Positions 12,305 to 46,700 of a stretch of 64,000 bases of DNA are shown piece after piece. The notes under the pieces are model-generated. The model was not told the DNA's origin. It searched no databases and was given only the letters and a program-made list of their open reading frames with translations. Position 1 is the first letter of the stretch. Each line of letters starts with the position of its first letter. Made by a program: the position numbers and the translations under genes. The DNA comes from Sebastes aleutianus (lineage: Eukaryota; Chordata; Actinopteri; Perciformes; Sebastidae): assembly GCA_916700875.1 (NCBI GenBank), contig CAKAKS010000039.1, positions 27,033,315-27,097,314 on the forward strand, given 5' to 3'.

Positions 12305-12931
12305 GGTATTTGTCAGGGTTGTGAATTTACAGGGGGACCCAAACGCAGAGTTACAGGCAGAAAAGGTAGTTTTTAAATAAAAGCGAGCTTTAATAAATCC
12401 AGCTGAATAATCCAAACAACAAAAACCAACAGGCATACTAAAAACAAAACTGCAGGGAGGGGAACAAAGTCCAAAAGAACAAATCCAACAAACAACAAAA
12501 AAAAAAACCTGAGAACAAAACCAAAAATCACCAACCAGGGGAACATGAGGAACACCAGGATCAGGGCAGGAGGTAACATGCAAAACGGAGGACCAGGTAG
12601 ACGGGGCTGGAGCGACAATCGAACCGACAAAGACAGAGGGGAACACACAGGCTTAAATACAAGACGGTGATTGAACACAGGTGAAACAAATCAGGGCGGG
12701 GCAGACAATCAACAAAGGCGGGAAAAACAAACAAAGGTAGGAAGTAAAACCAGACAAGACACAGGAGGAGTGAATTACAAAATAAAACAGGAAACACTGG
12801 AATGACATAATATAAAAGAAACCAAACCCAACACAAACCAAAATCACATTAACATAACTAATAACAATCTTAACTTATAACAAAGAGAAAAAAGTTCAAT
12901 GCTCTGGCACAGCCAGACCATGACAGGTATT
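12305..12931. repeat. 6 bp target-site duplication pair around the solo LTR
   Basis: GGTATT at 12305-12310 and again at 12926-12931 directly flank the LTR-like element. A perfect 6 bp direct repeat is what integration of a retrovirus-like element leaves. Confidence 0.75.
12311..12925 (-). mobile_element. Solo LTR of a retrotransposon
   Basis: The 615 bp block begins TGTCAGGG and ends CCATGACA, so on both strands it has the TG...CA ends of an LTR, with a 5 bp TGTCA/TGACA inverted terminus. Read on the minus strand it contains a TATA-like 'gtatttaagcctgtg' near 12655 and an A/T-rich polyadenylation-type stretch near 12375-12390, which suits that orientation. No gag, pol or env sequence accompanies it, so it is best explained as a solo LTR left by recombination. 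The long frames across it (rich in F, C, V, L) are artefacts of composition. The family (Gypsy, ERV or other) cannot be decided here. Confidence 0.75.
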
Positions 12932-12989
12932 AACAATCTAATAATGTAATAAGTGATAATATGCCAGTCACTGGGGGCAGTTTTCAAGA

Positions 12990-13190
12990 AAGAATACTTT
13001 TGATACTGTAAGTAACGTTAAATTTAGCTGATAGTACTTTTACTTAAGTATAATTTTAAATGCAGGACTTGTAATTAAGTATTTTGTAGGGCTGTCAATG
13101 TCTAATGGCTGAGTGGGCGTTTCCATTTGAAAAAAACGGAATAGAGCGCAGATGGACCCGCCCAGGATCTGAGTACTTCTTCCACCACTG
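12990..13190. mobile_element. Degraded hAT-type MITE, interrupted
   Basis: The pieces 'agtacttttacttaagtata', 'aaatgcaggactt' and the end 'gtacttcttccaccactg' match the MITE family seen whole at 61355-62008 and 25870-26231. Between the pieces, about 13087-13170, lies unrelated sequence beginning 'agggctgtcaatg', which shares its first bases with another repeat family of the window and may be a nested fragment. The left end is missing. Confidence 0.6.
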
Positions 13191-16100
13191 TCAGTCTATT
13201 ACATAACTGATAACTGGCATGATAAACAATAAAGGCTCATACCAGTGAGAACACTGAATGATTTAAGTGAACAGAGTTGTGATGAATGGTAAAGATAAAT
13301 ATGAAAGAAGTCAATTAAGTCAAGCTGTTTTCCTGTTAATAACGGATCTGTTTCTAAATTTAAGATCACAGTTTTCATCTGCTCTCTTGTCATTGAGAGT
13401 GAGTTCCACTGGGTATCACCCCTCCCTCATGTATATGTGATAACTATTCAAACACTGTAACAGGCAGGTAGTCATTGGTGTGCATTGCCTGTCATGAGAC
13501 AGGAGCTTTGAGATGAATGAGTAAAGGGATGAATTAAAATAGAAGAAAGACAGGAATAAGCAACAGATGGCAAAAGAAAGAAGCTGACAAAACTTTTCAC
13601 TGCATCGTCCTTTTGTCTCCACCTTCTCCATCACTCAAAGTAAGCAAAGTAAGAACAGGGATTATACGTGTGTCATCTTTAAAACAGATATATTTCAGAA
13701 AAGTTCGTGTCAATCATTTATTGAATATTTTAATTTCTGTTTCAGCCAATCAAGTTACAGTTGATTTTGTTTTTCTAGACACACATCAGACAGTCCAACG
13801 ATAATTTATTGATCACCTGTCTCTTCTCCATCTGAAGCAACTTCTCTTGCCTCCCACATTATCAGGGACATAATCACTACTGACACACCTACATCAAAAT
13901 CATGATGGAAAGGAAATGTAGCCTCAAGAATTTCCCAATTTAGGGATCAATAAAGTCTATCTATCCATCTATTCATCCATCCACCCATCCAGATAATCAG
14001 ACTGAATTGCATTTCGTTTCACTGCATCATTCAGTCTGAATTCCTGCTCCTTAGCTGATTCCTGTTTGGGAGAGTTGATATTTTGCTCTAATCCATCAGT
14101 AACAAGTGATGTATCTGTCCTGCAGACATCATTTTCAGTCAAGATGGAAGCTGTGGGAGCAATTTACTATGAGGACAGTATTTTTTATGTGTCAAATGTT
14201 GCCATATACTTGGCATTTTCCTGTCCAAACCAGTCTCCTAGAAATTGAGGTTATATCATGCTAATTTGCAACATTAATGTACTGCTGCTCGGATTATGTT
14301 TTTTTATGAACATAATGAGGAAACATGGTTAATTCATGTATCTGGCAAGTTGCAAAATGTTAATACTGAACATATTAGTTGAATGTACAGAGCCCGTGAG
14401 TGTCCATACTAATTTGTGCTTTCAAGATATAATTTGTTCACTCAATTTGATTAAACTGTTCCCACATTTTGATAATTTTTTGTGCAAAAGTGGTTACAAT
14501 TCAATTCAAACCTTTTTAATGCAGCAAAAAATTGGACAAACCAAATTGAATGGATCGGCCGAATTGTTGCCGACACCCAATCCAGCTGTTTGAGTCAGTA
14601 TCGGCCTGATATCCGATGTGGTATCGGTGCATTTCTAGCTCAAAACTAACCTCACACGGGACATGATGTGAGCCCGGGTCTCAGGCATCAAGTTTCCCAT
14701 CACCACACGATTTGGGAAATTAGTATTACAGTATAAAAACTTCTATAAAACAGGGTTTTCCTGTCGCCATTCTTCTGGCTCTGACACAGGAAGGTGACAC
14801 CTTCATTCTCAATCCAGCCAACAAAAATCTGATTGGTTGTTTTTCCAACCAGCAACCAGCCATAAATGCACAACACCTATTTGAATCATTGAGAAATCTG
14901 GAGATGTGGGCGGTGATTGAAAGGTCCGGAACCAGACTAAAAATGTTGAGAAAAGGTTTAGAAGCTTTGAGTTGAATGAAAGAAGCGAGATTGAAAATTT
15001 AAAAGCCTTTGATGGAATAATTCCATCTTCAGTTTTCATGACACTTAACCGCTCCTCGAAGTCTTGTCAGGCCTCTGATTTACATTCAATTGCTGCTTAA
15101 AAGATGAGAAAGGATCAGTCTAATCAAACAGTGGTGCCCAGGTCCCAGAAGAGATCTGGGTCTCTGCAGTGTGCACATTAAAGCTTGCTTCCCTGTCATT
15201 TCAATCTATAAATGGTCGTATTACACCAAAACGATTTAATGATTGCCAATAATTATTTCAAAATACATCAACCAAATACGCATCTCTCTGGACGAAATTT
15301 CTCCTCCTCAAGTCTGACTCAACAAACAGCTTTGGGCTTTGGTGAGATGCTGTAAATAGCCATGTACAAAGTAAATGACTTGTGAGGCTGGGTTCTCAGG
15401 GGTGTGTATGTTTGTGCATGCATGAAGTGTGCACTTAAGTGCCTGACTTTGAAATCCTGAGAAGCTTTGATGGGGGTTTCTCTACAGTTTCATAAAGACA
15501 TGAACAAGAAGTGGTCTCCTGTCCTGAATGGGCCTGTAATTGCACTCATCTTTTGGTTTCATCTGATGTGACTGTGTGGTTAATGTAAGTAGCTAGCTAT
15601 CCTGCTAAATTAATACACTTTACTTTCTTACCTTCACAGTTTCTGAATTCGATTGTGTCAAGAGCCTGCAGATATTACGGCAAGATACTGTAAGGTGTAC
15701 TGTAATTTACAAATGATCCGTCAGTTTGTGCACAGTTGACCTCAAATCAGAAATGACCATATCCAACATTATGAAGACAAAAGCACCTGAAAGCGTAGGT
15801 GTATGTAACCTTCGTTACTTCCTGACACCTGCCTTTAAAATGTATTTCCAATATGAAAATCTGACTCCCCTTTCTCCTGCCAAAGCACAGATCGTCCTGT
15901 CGTTCCTACCCTAATCTTTGTACGTACTCAGAACTGACAGTAAGCACCTCGTCTTCTTGCTTGTTCTCCGTCAGCGAGTGTTTTGACAATCCATGCTGAC
16001 AACTGAAAAGATGTTTCCTGAGCAGCTTGACACCTGACAGATTTGTTGTTGTTGCTCTTGGTTGGATCCTTTTCTTAAGGTTGATTTGGGTTTCTGTAGT

Positions 16101-16655
16101 TAGTGCTTGTAGAGTTTAGAGGCACTGCATTTACATTTTAATGTTAAAGCTGCAGTAATACATATTTCGATATTAACAAAGGATCAAATGTCTATGTGTA
16201 ATGTGAAAGGGTTTACTTGTAGTGACGAACCCATAGAGAATTAGCACCTGACTCTGCGTTTCCCCTCAGCTCTACAGAGTGATTTTGCTTCTTTCATCTC
16301 ATTGTTTGGATTTTCCGACCCCCGACTTTACTGTTTTGATTCACACCTGCGGCTTTCATCTGTGTCATTTTTGGCTGCAGCAGTCAGCTGTTTTCAGCAA
16401 AAAGAGCGTTGAAAACCTACAGCACACTACCTGCTCAGCTCCACACAACAAATAGACAAAGTACCAGCTGGTGAACATAGTGGAGCTTTTAGCCTTTAAA
16501 GAAACAGATATTTCTCACAGGAGTTGGTGAAGACCAAAACAGAGCTAAAAGGAGAGTGAATGTTGGACTTAGGCCCTGTTCAGACCTGGCATTAACATAC
16601 ATCTTGGGTGATCCGATCACGAGTGAACACCTCTAAGTACAGGTGTGAGTGAACT
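13191..16655. other. Intergenic stretch with small repeat remnants
   Basis: No gene recognised. Positions about 13960-13992 hold an imperfect tetranucleotide run (ccat/tcta type). Positions 14530-14640 ('gatcggccgaattg' to 'ggtatcggtgcatttctag') resemble a dispersed fish repeat. The remaining open frames are short and without motifs. Confidence 0.4.
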
Positions 16656-17450
16656 AGGGCTGTCAATTGCGATTAAGATTGCATGATTTTCCATAACTAA
16701 TCTGCAATTAATCTGCGATTTATTACAAACACCAACTGACAATGGTGCAATCAATTGATTAAAATATTGAATCATGATTAATCGTAAATTAACCGCACAT
16801 TTTGTATCTGTTCAAAATGTACCTTAAAGGGAGATTTGTCAAGTATTTAATACTCTTATCAACATGGGGGTGGGCAAATATGCTGCTTTATGCAAATGTA
16901 TGTATATATTATTATTGGAAATCAATTAACAACACAAAACATTGACAAATATTGTCCAGAAACCCTCACAGGTACTGCATTTAGTATAAAAAATATATTC
17001 AAATCATAACATGGCAAACTGAAGCCCAACAGGCAACAACAGCTGTCAGTGTGTCAGTGTGCTGACTTGACTATGACTTACCCCAAACTGCATGTGATTA
17101 TCATAAAGTGGGCATGTCTGTAAAGGGGAGACTCGTGGGTACCCATAGAACCCATTTTCATTCACATATCTTGAGGTCAGAGGTCAAGGGACCCCTTTGA
17201 ATATGGCCATGACAATTTTTCCTCACCAAAATTTTGCATTTTTAGCCTCCTTGGTGACAAGCTAGTATGACATGGTTGGTACCAATGGATTCCTTAGGTT
17301 TTTCTAGTTTCACGTGATACCAGTAGCTTCACTCTCACTTTAAAACAGAGCCCGCTACAACCTAAAATTCACAAATTGCGTTAAAGAAATTAGTGGCGTT
17401 AAAACTAATTTGCATTAACGCGTTATTGTTGTGTTAACTTTGAAAGCCCT
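16656..17450 (+). mobile_element. Inverted-repeat element of the AGGGCTGTCAA family, full copy
   Basis: The element opens AGGGCTGTCAATTGCGATTA and closes TTAACTTTGAAAGCCCT, so its ends form an imperfect terminal inverted repeat (AGGGCTKTCAA). Near both ends lie blocks rich in 'gattaatcg' or 'gcattaacgcgttat'. Internal landmarks such as 'caacatgg.gtgggcaaatatgc' and 'gacatggttggtaccaatgg' recur in other copies in this window (reverse orientation at 18796-21145, truncated at 57692-57862). It has no coding capacity, so it is non-autonomous. A target-site duplication could not be fixed. Confidence 0.7.
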
Positions 17451-18050
17451 TGTTATGAATAATGTGAGTGTTGGCACTAATGGAGTCTGGTGGCTTTGAA
17501 TAGAGCTATATAACGGTGTGTCAAGGTGATTTGGTCTTGGCTGCTGCCCTCAAACATGATTGTGTGTTGCTGCTCTGAACAGAATCTGATCACTGAGGAT
17601 AAATAAATACATTTCTCCTCTGTTGTATTTCCATCTCCTGGTCAACGAGCCTTGACATGTCTCATCTTTGATGTGAGCAATCGATCAGCAGTAGACTTTA
17701 AACACTGAATGAGTGAGAGGGGAAAGGACTGAAGATGGACCCACAGCTGTCTGTAGCTCTGCGTGTATGATGGATAATACTCAACCTCTCAGTCTATCAT
17801 TGAAACAGAAAGCTGCACAGACATCAGAGTCACTCACTGGACGGACGCTCTTCTTTTATCTGCACACTTCATGTCATGTCAGTCTGGTCCTATACAGCTG
17901 CAGCCATTAACAAAGAGTAACAGAAATACATTTATTGTCAACTGCTGCATTGATATTCCTGCTCAGATCGATTACCCAGTTCATATTACACAGCGAGTTC
18001 AGCATTCAATTAATCTTTTCTCTGTGTGGTTTCTTGTGTGTGTTCTCCAG
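17451..18050 (+). other. Intron sequence upstream of neuritin-like exon 2
   Basis: This stretch should belong to intron 1 of the neuritin-like gene if its first exon lies upstream. No alternative first exon was recognised. The last 20 bases before 18051 are pyrimidine- and TG-rich and end in CTCCAG, a normal acceptor. Confidence 0.4.
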
Positions 18051-38583
<20,533 letters not shown>

Positions 38584-41500
38584 CTACCCCAAAGAAATGG
38601 GACTAGTGTGAATTGATATAAACTTTGTGTATTTTTTCTTCCACAAGTCCATAGGCTTTACTTTTTTTCCCCTCTTGCTCTGCCAGGGATTGAATATTTC
38701 TAACTGCATGTTCAGAGGCCCGACAGTCTTTTTGATCATGTATCTTTAAATTGCCTGTGCCGTTTCATGCATATTCCCTGACTTTTAATTAGTCTCTCTA
38801 TTGGAAACACACACACAATTCATACAGAGATGCACAACCACTGTACAAACAGACCTGCAAAAACATACTAAACAGATACATACAGCAGCCTCTTGTCATC
38901 TGTCTATCCTCTACCCCCCCTTCATCTAGTTTATCTAGTTAGTATGAGCTTGTATATGATGGTTCCAGGGGGAGTTTATCTTCCCGAGTGTAATAAGAGA
39001 GACATAATAACATCCTCCTCGATAAATCTGAAAGCTAAGTGATGTAGAGGCCAGATGCCACGACCAGCTGAAAACATTTATTTATCAGCTTTACAGTATG
39101 AAGCATTTGATAATTATGTAAATCTAACCTATACCTGGCTTGCTACTGTATCTACCTCGCCGTTTGACTCAAGCGCTGCGAGAACTCTTCAATTGGCTTT
39201 TCATTTCTCTTTCCCTTCTGGTCTCTGTTGAAGCCCCAGCAATGACAATGACAGGCTAAAAATATGAATGCAGATAAGGAAACAAAACCAAGTATATATA
39301 TGTCTGGACCGTGTATGGTCAGTCTGTGAATTTGTGGCTAAATTGGTCATGTCTATAATGTTAAATCCAGGACACTAGGGGACGCGCTGCTCCACTCTAC
39401 TGGCGGTTCAAGCGGTGACGTACCCTACCTTGGAAAGCACCTGACTGGTCCCTGATTCTCTGCTTGCCGTTTCAAACAGGAAACGACATGGCGGCCTCCT
39501 CATAAACTTTCTGTCATTCCGTCTAAACAATCCACCAAAATCGACTTTAATAACATTTTAGGCGAGAAATAGGCTATGCCACTGCTGAATCTCGTTTCAT
39601 TTTAGATCTACATCGCCTAGTTTCACATCTTGGTCCAAGTTTCGTGAGCCGGACGCGTCGCATTGGACGGGCTCATTTGCATAAAGTTGAGACTACTTCA
39701 CAGAAGATTAAGATGCTCTGACATCACCTTAATGATTTTGATTGGTTTAAGAGATTCAAACAACCAATAATGGCTCCTCAAGACCTTTTTTGTTTGCGAG
39801 CGAAGCACAAATGTAGTCTGGAGATCAGTCTGGTTTTATGAGACTGGAGGTTTTTTTATTATTATTATTCTCCCTTCAAGGATTCATATGAGCTACATTT
39901 AGTCTATCCATACAATCCAGGCTCAGTATAGTGTACAAGTACTTTTATTTGTGGAATCACTTGAAAAAACCCAAGGCCCAAGAACAAAAAAATAGCAGTG
40001 TTGACAACTCAACTATTAGGTGCTCAAAAAATAGGCCTCAGTATATTGTATCCCTAAGTACAAGTGCTTAGCTAAGGCATATATAGCACTGTAAGTTGGC
40101 GTCGAAAAACACTTTGGGACGCAGTAACATCGTTTCGAATGGTATGAAAAAGATTGTTTTTTAGCTGCCTTTGAGAAACGGCATCATCTAAGGGAATCCG
40201 AAATATCAATTTGATCAAACTGGGAATAAGCTCCTGCAATTTGTCTTCATACTGAAAGTGTGCTGTCGCCCCACAGGAACATATAGGACCACAAAACTGA
40301 ATAAATTAAAGACAAAGAAGGAACATTTGCATATAGTCTCAACCGCAGTACTAGAAAGAAATTGATGGATGAATAGTTTTACGGTAAGAACAATGTACTC
40401 CTTAAATGCTTTGAAGTTTAGACTCTGAAATTACACTCTATATAAAACTAGACTATATATATAGCTGCTGCAGAGTTTTAAAAGTTAAAGTGAAGTCAGA
40501 GTGCACTGGAGCTGTTTTTATTTGGTGCTTGCCCAGGTATGAAATCCTCCGAGGCTCTTCCTTGGCATCCTTCACTGTAGCCCTACAGTATGGGACCAAT
40601 ATGTTCTCCAGTCAGAATCACGATCCTCTCGCATGCCAAGTGTATTTCATGCTCCAGGAGCCGTAGTTTGGCCCTGCAGGCCTGCTGAAGCTGCTTGTTA
40701 TTCTAAGTGGCTCTGGGTAACAGTTGTTTCTGTCTGGCCCAGGATCAGAAATACTATCAGATTAGAGACAGACAGAGAGGGAGAGATGAGTACACCTGGA
40801 AAACAAACACCGTTCAGCCGAGTTGAAGATTGAATCCACCTGTCTAGCAGCGAGCGTGTTTTACACAGGGGGCTTTAGGTTGTAGGTTTACTTTTCTTTC
40901 TTCACAAAAAAATAAATCAAAGCCGGGCCGACTTTAAAGAGTTGCGTTAGAATTTGAAGTAGCACAAAACAAAATCCTCAAAGGCTGCAATAGTTTTAAG
41001 AGAGGAGGAAATAAATAAAAAATGGTTCACTTTAAGAGCTGATTGAGCCCGTCTACCTTGCCGGTGGCAAGTTCGTTAAATATACCTACAGGGTTGAATT
41101 AAACAGAGAAGCTGATCTGGAGACAGTTGTATAGTGGTAATTTTAATAATGTTATTTGGTTTGGGACCTCAATGTCAAAAGTAGACTTTTCATTGAAATA
41201 TTTTGTTATTCTTGTCACACGCACACCGATTTAACATGTTGACCCTGGGATGTTTAGAATAAACCCAGTAGCTATAGGAGCCCATTGGCAGAATACACCG
41301 CGAGGTAAATCTCCGTGGGAGGCTAAAGGATCTGAGTAGAAATTAAGAGAGTAAGAAAAAACTCCAATCAGCCCACAGCTATTTTTTTTTACATAAGGGA
41401 CTTCACCCAGAGATATGCTTGGATGGTTTAAAGAGGCTGCTGTAGTTGTGAACTTTAATTAAACTGACAGAATTAGCAATTAGAGGCCTCAATGGCCGAT

Positions 41501-43705
41501 TCACCAAGGTGCAGCAATTCGAAAACCATCTCCGCGGAGCTCAGATAAGATGTTGTCACTGGAGGCTAAATCAAAAACTTGAGGCTCTGTAGGAAAAACC
41601 AGAATGGATGTTTTTGGCCTATAGTGAGTTCAGTCATAATAACCTCACAGATAGCATTGTTTTATGCGAAAATAACCACTTCAGATTAGATTTCAAAGTC
41701 TGTTTTTGCGCAGAGGCACTCCAAAACCTCGAAAGCCTCACAAAATCTATTTATGAGATGTGTTTCATGTAAGGTACGTGGACAAATCCGATTTCAGAGT
41801 GGTTTTCAATAATGCTGCAGGGTAGATGCAGCGTTATTGACCAGAGCAGAGCAGGGAATTATTTTCCAGCACTGCGTTTTGAGACTGTACATCTCTTCGC
41901 CTCCAGCAACAGCTTGGTGCTCTGACAAATAGGTTAAATTGGACAGAAACAACTGCGGGAGAAATTGCAACATTCACAAACACCAATACATCATTGTCAC
42001 ATTAACGGTACAGTATATTTGCTGTTATTACTGTGAACAAATGGCAGAGACCATTAGTAGCCCCTCTATCATGCGGTTGTTAGTGCTAAATGTCCCTTCA
42101 CATTTAAGTCAAGATGAAATGAAAAATGTCTTTTTAACCCTTTTAGATCACATCCCCGATCGTATTGTGCACCTATTTAACAATATAGAGTGGAAGTCCC
42201 GCCCCTTTCCGGTGGACCACCATGGGACCATATTTTGGAAAAAATATGAACGGTAGTCAACGACAAGAGACAAATATTTCTTTGATCCCGTTTGAATTGC
42301 GCCATGATTCACACATATGATGTTTGTCAATTTAAAAGATCATTTTGCAAGTCAAGAAAGTCACAGTTTGTTGTAAAACTGTTGAAGTATAACACTGTTC
42401 AAAACTCTTGCTAACAAATGATCTTGGCTAAGTCAGACATTACTTAGCAGCGACTGCCAGAAAATGGTCAAACATTTAATTTCATCCTGTCGTCAAGTTG
42501 CGTACAGATGCAATCTGCTGCTGGCGATATTTCTCATTTCAACTGATTAAAGCAATGGTCAGTTTGGGCTAAAAATGCTTGCCAAGATTACCTGAATGCT
42601 TTCTAAATTTGGATTTGCTAATAAAAACGATTGAGGAAAGACAAAAGTTGTGAGAGACATTTGTTAGCGTTGAAGCTTAGCAAATAGTGCCATTGTGTCA
42701 ACACCATGAGCCAGACCCCAGATATGTCGAAGGGGGAAATTGCCCACAACTTTTCATTCCTCCCATATTTTTGCTTTGGAAGTACAGTGCCCTCTTACAG
42801 TTTAGCGTCATAGTGCAGATCAATTCATTTTCTTACATACAGTCCCTTTAAGTAAAATTTTGGGATCTTTTCAAGAGTTATATGAGAAGATTGATGCCAG
42901 TCTCATGTCTGTTTCTAAATCTCACAAATTGACTCATCTCGTTTGTTTAATCCACACAGAAAAATAACTGTAAAAACGAGAGGCTGTGGATGGGAAGTTG
43001 GGTGCTGTAACTATTCCTTTAATTAGATAGCTTTATAGGGTGAGCTTTGGACAGAGCTCCATACCTAACCCATAGACCTGAGAGGGGTATCGATTTTCTC
43101 ATCCAGCTCTCAGAAAGAAAGAAAATATTTCCCAAAGTGTTAGACACTTTAGAGCACATACAACCTTAATGTGGTGGTGAAACCAACAGAGAGAAGGGGA
43201 AGAGCATGAAACATCATGTCCGCTTACTAACTCAGACTCAACAGCACTTTAAGCCAGCGACTTTGAGTGTGAACGAGTTAGGCTAAGAGAGACGTAGCAG
43301 ATGGCAGTAGTGAAAAATTTATGATATTTTGACCAGAGCTTTAAGTAGAACAGCGAGGATCAGACTAGAGACAAGACGGACAGACAAACTCTCACCTGGG
43401 TACCAGATTCATATACTCGCCTCCAGCAAGTGGCTGCAAGCACAGTTTTCAAGTTCAAACCCGAGGCCTCCTAGCTATAATTACTGATAAGACAAAAGAG
43501 AAATTACTAGAGCCTGAAAACTTGGGAAGGCAAAGTACAAGATAAGTATGGCACTGACCTATATGTACGTCATTGAAGATGCATTTTGTGAAGATTGACG
43601 AGGGCGATGATAGAAAATAATTCTGCTGTTTCCTTTATCTTAATTCTACTGCTAATATAAAGGAAGAAGAGGGTTGTTAAATGCATCTAAATTCCTTCTC
43701 CCTAG
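38584..43705. other. nrn1l 3' untranslated region, then intergenic sequence
   Basis: The 3' untranslated region of nrn1l starts at 38584; its end cannot be placed without transcript data. The block 39480-39680 contains 'aacgacatggcggcctcctc' and 'ggcgagaaataggc', similar wording to the foldback repeat at 56.2-56.6 kb. No coding gene, RNA gene or array was seen up to 43705. Confidence 0.4.
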
Positions 43706-43706
43706 G

Positions 43707-43709
<3 letters not shown>

Positions 43710-43742
<33 letters not shown>
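43710..43742. repeat. CA dinucleotide microsatellite
   Basis: About 16 CA units after 'ggtttta'. Confidence 0.95.
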
Positions 43743-43746
<4 letters not shown>

Positions 43747-46700
43747 CGTTCAAATAAATTGAAACAGTTATTTCTAAATATGGAAAGTCAAATCACTGTT
43801 TTATGATAAGAAACACAAACTGACAATGAGTTAGGTCACATCACTGTGTATAGTGTGAATAATTACAGCTCTATGAATATCAATGTATATAGCAGTAATA
43901 TATTTCATATGTATATTGACAATGTCATACATGCCCTGCAAGTGCTACTTTTAAAGCTTTAACATTTTCTATTAATTGTGCTTTACACCTAAACCACATT
44001 ATTCGCAGGCCTATGACAGCCTGCGTCAACTATGGCCGCAACTTCACTGAACCGGAATCTGCGAGAGTTAAGACCGTGACACACCGGGGGCGTGGCAAAT
44101 AAACGACATGAAAATGCGAAATACTCGCTTGCACATATTATATATCTAGGGCTTTTATTGTGAAAGGTAAGAACAGATCGAGTGAATCTGGTCTGCACTG
44201 CCTTTGTCGAGGTTGAAAGGAGTAATAAAGTTTGCCGTCCTGGTTCAAACTACGGAGCAACCGTGTTGGATTCATGACAAAAACAACAGTTCTAAAAAAT
44301 TTATTGACTTGCGAATTAATTGCACAAACAAAACCCGCCACCGGTGTGTAACGGCCTTTAGTGCTATGCTACTAGGGTCTTTTCTTAGAGTCATGATGTG
44401 AGACTACATAATGAGACACCTTAAAGTTATGCAATCATACCCCAGCCTTCTACTACCAGGGGATGGGAGAACAACCTGAAGAAGTGGCCCCAGTTAGTTA
44501 GGTTAATAAATGTTACAGATACATGTTAAAGGGGACAAGTTGCACTGTTCATGGCTGCACCAACAAAAGGTAACCAAAGTTCTGTAGCATACCACTAACT
44601 CTAGCAAGCGGCAGTTCAGTGAACGAGGCCATTTAGAGAGCCGAAGTGAAACAGGAATTTCCGGATTCTGTTTCAGAAATAAGAAAACTTCATTTAAAAT
44701 CCCATTGAGATCTGTAACAACGCTAATAACTAAAAATCCAGCCTTGGAAAAGCGCTTTTCTCAATAGTATATCCAGCCCATTCTCATTCCCAGGGCGTCA
44801 AATACCAAGGCTTTGTCACAGCCGTCGGCGTTCGGTACCGCCGAACAAAGCACCCCTTCTACGCCAATATTAAATGCACCGGGCGTTAATAACTATAATG
44901 TAAACCAATCCACAGCAACAGTGAAGTCCGAGAAAGTACCCCGGGAGTGTGTTGACGTAGTTTAAAGAGCGAAGACGCACACCAGGCAGGCGGGAGGGGG
45001 GGGTGGATTGGTCTAACAAACACAAGGCTTTCATGCAGGAGGTCGCTGTTTCACTTCACTTTCACGTCACAATCAGCTGTTTGTTTGAGTCCGGTGTTCA
45101 CAACGTTCAGTGTCATTTTCACTGTACAGACGTAGTCATTTTGAACCCAACCATGTAGTTCTTAAAAGTAGTTCCTACTTTCTACTAGTTCCTAAACCTA
45201 ACTATAGTGGTTTTGTTACCTAATCCTAAAGTGACACCAAGGGTAACTATACAGTAGTGGTTTTGATGCCGAAAATAAAGTGATGCCAAAAATAAAGTGA
45301 CGCCAAGGGGCGGTATGTGACGAGTTAGGATGAGAATGTGTTGGTATGACGTGTGGCTGGCTTCATATGTCTCCATATCCTTGTTTATTTAATAATTCAG
45401 TATTTTAGCAACATTTAACAGACAATTACTCATAAGCCCCAGAGTCAAGGGGTCGGGGTTATTATGTGTCTGTAATAACAGCAGGACAAAGAGGGGAGAA
45501 CGCTGTAGAAGATTTTAGACAGCAAAAAAAACAGAAATAAAACTGGGAAAATGGCTTCAGAAGAGAGCGTTTTATGGATATGGACGAAACCAAGTCAGAA
45601 TGACGCAAGTACCCACGCTGTAAATTTCTAGTACGGAGCTGTTTTTTCTGTGCTCACAAAATAATCATTGTTTAACTTTGTTAAAATCAAAAAGGTTTAG
45701 ATTACTAATAGTAACTACAGTAGTGGAGCTGATTTTTACTTCAAATATTTTAAGTAAACCACAGGAACACGCTTAATTTTTCTCAGAAAAGCAGATGAAA
45801 GAAATTCTGAATGAAATATTGCATCTAGTTACAGAAGTTAGTGAGGCTAGCCCAGATGTGACGTCATGACTTTGGCTTAAGCCACCAGGAAGTGTGCTGG
45901 GCATCGAGCAAATTTTACATAGTGGCCAATCGGTGGAATTACAACTTCCGTGTCCGAAACGTGATGCCATCGGGCCAAAAAAGACTTTTTCCCATAGACT
46001 TACATTGCGAAAGAGACGTCTCTAAATCAGCAGATAATTCAATCAACTTCCCAGTTCGAACACTAGAATAGTCCTTATTTTAAATCAGTAGGTCCTAAAA
46101 GTTGTAAAATGCACTAATAGCCGAATCCAGAGTTATTTTCCTTCCTCCGTTCACGTGAATAAGCACCAGACCATGGCTGGGAGGTGGGGTTAAAGGAAAC
46201 ACTACTGTGCCTGCTCTATGGGCCCAATGGATGCGGAAGATCGCTGGATGATCCGGGTAATTTTATACTCGGAAGTCAAGCTTTTTTTGTCTCATGTGCC
46301 ACTGAGCAACTTTCCTAGGAATAAACGGGGCCCTGCCTTGAACGCTGTATACAGTTCTCATTTTACATCCATGCTTCGGCTCTCTATAATCCACGCATGG
46401 CGTCATGGGGCTACGAACAAGGTGAATCGGCCAAGCAGAATAGTCGAACAGGAAATCAAAATCCTGTCACGTACTGGATTTCCACCTTTAGTCAAATGCA
46501 CTGTTAACTGTTTAAAAAAAAAAAAAAAACTCTATGGAGATATGTAACTCGATTGTTTGTCCTTTCCTCACTATATTGTTGTCTTTGTACCGCAGATGTG
46601 TTCAAGGTTGTGTGCAAGTGAGTTTGTGTGTGTGTGAGAGAGAGAGAGAAAGGGAGATCAAATATCTCACTGTGGTGTAAATTAGCTTGTTGAATTAATC

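Noticed and set aside
12218..12847. Several minus-strand frames rich in Phe, Cys, Val and Leu, resembling membrane proteins
   Set aside because: They lie inside the LTR-like element and overlap one another in different frames. The composition comes from A- and C-rich + strand sequence.
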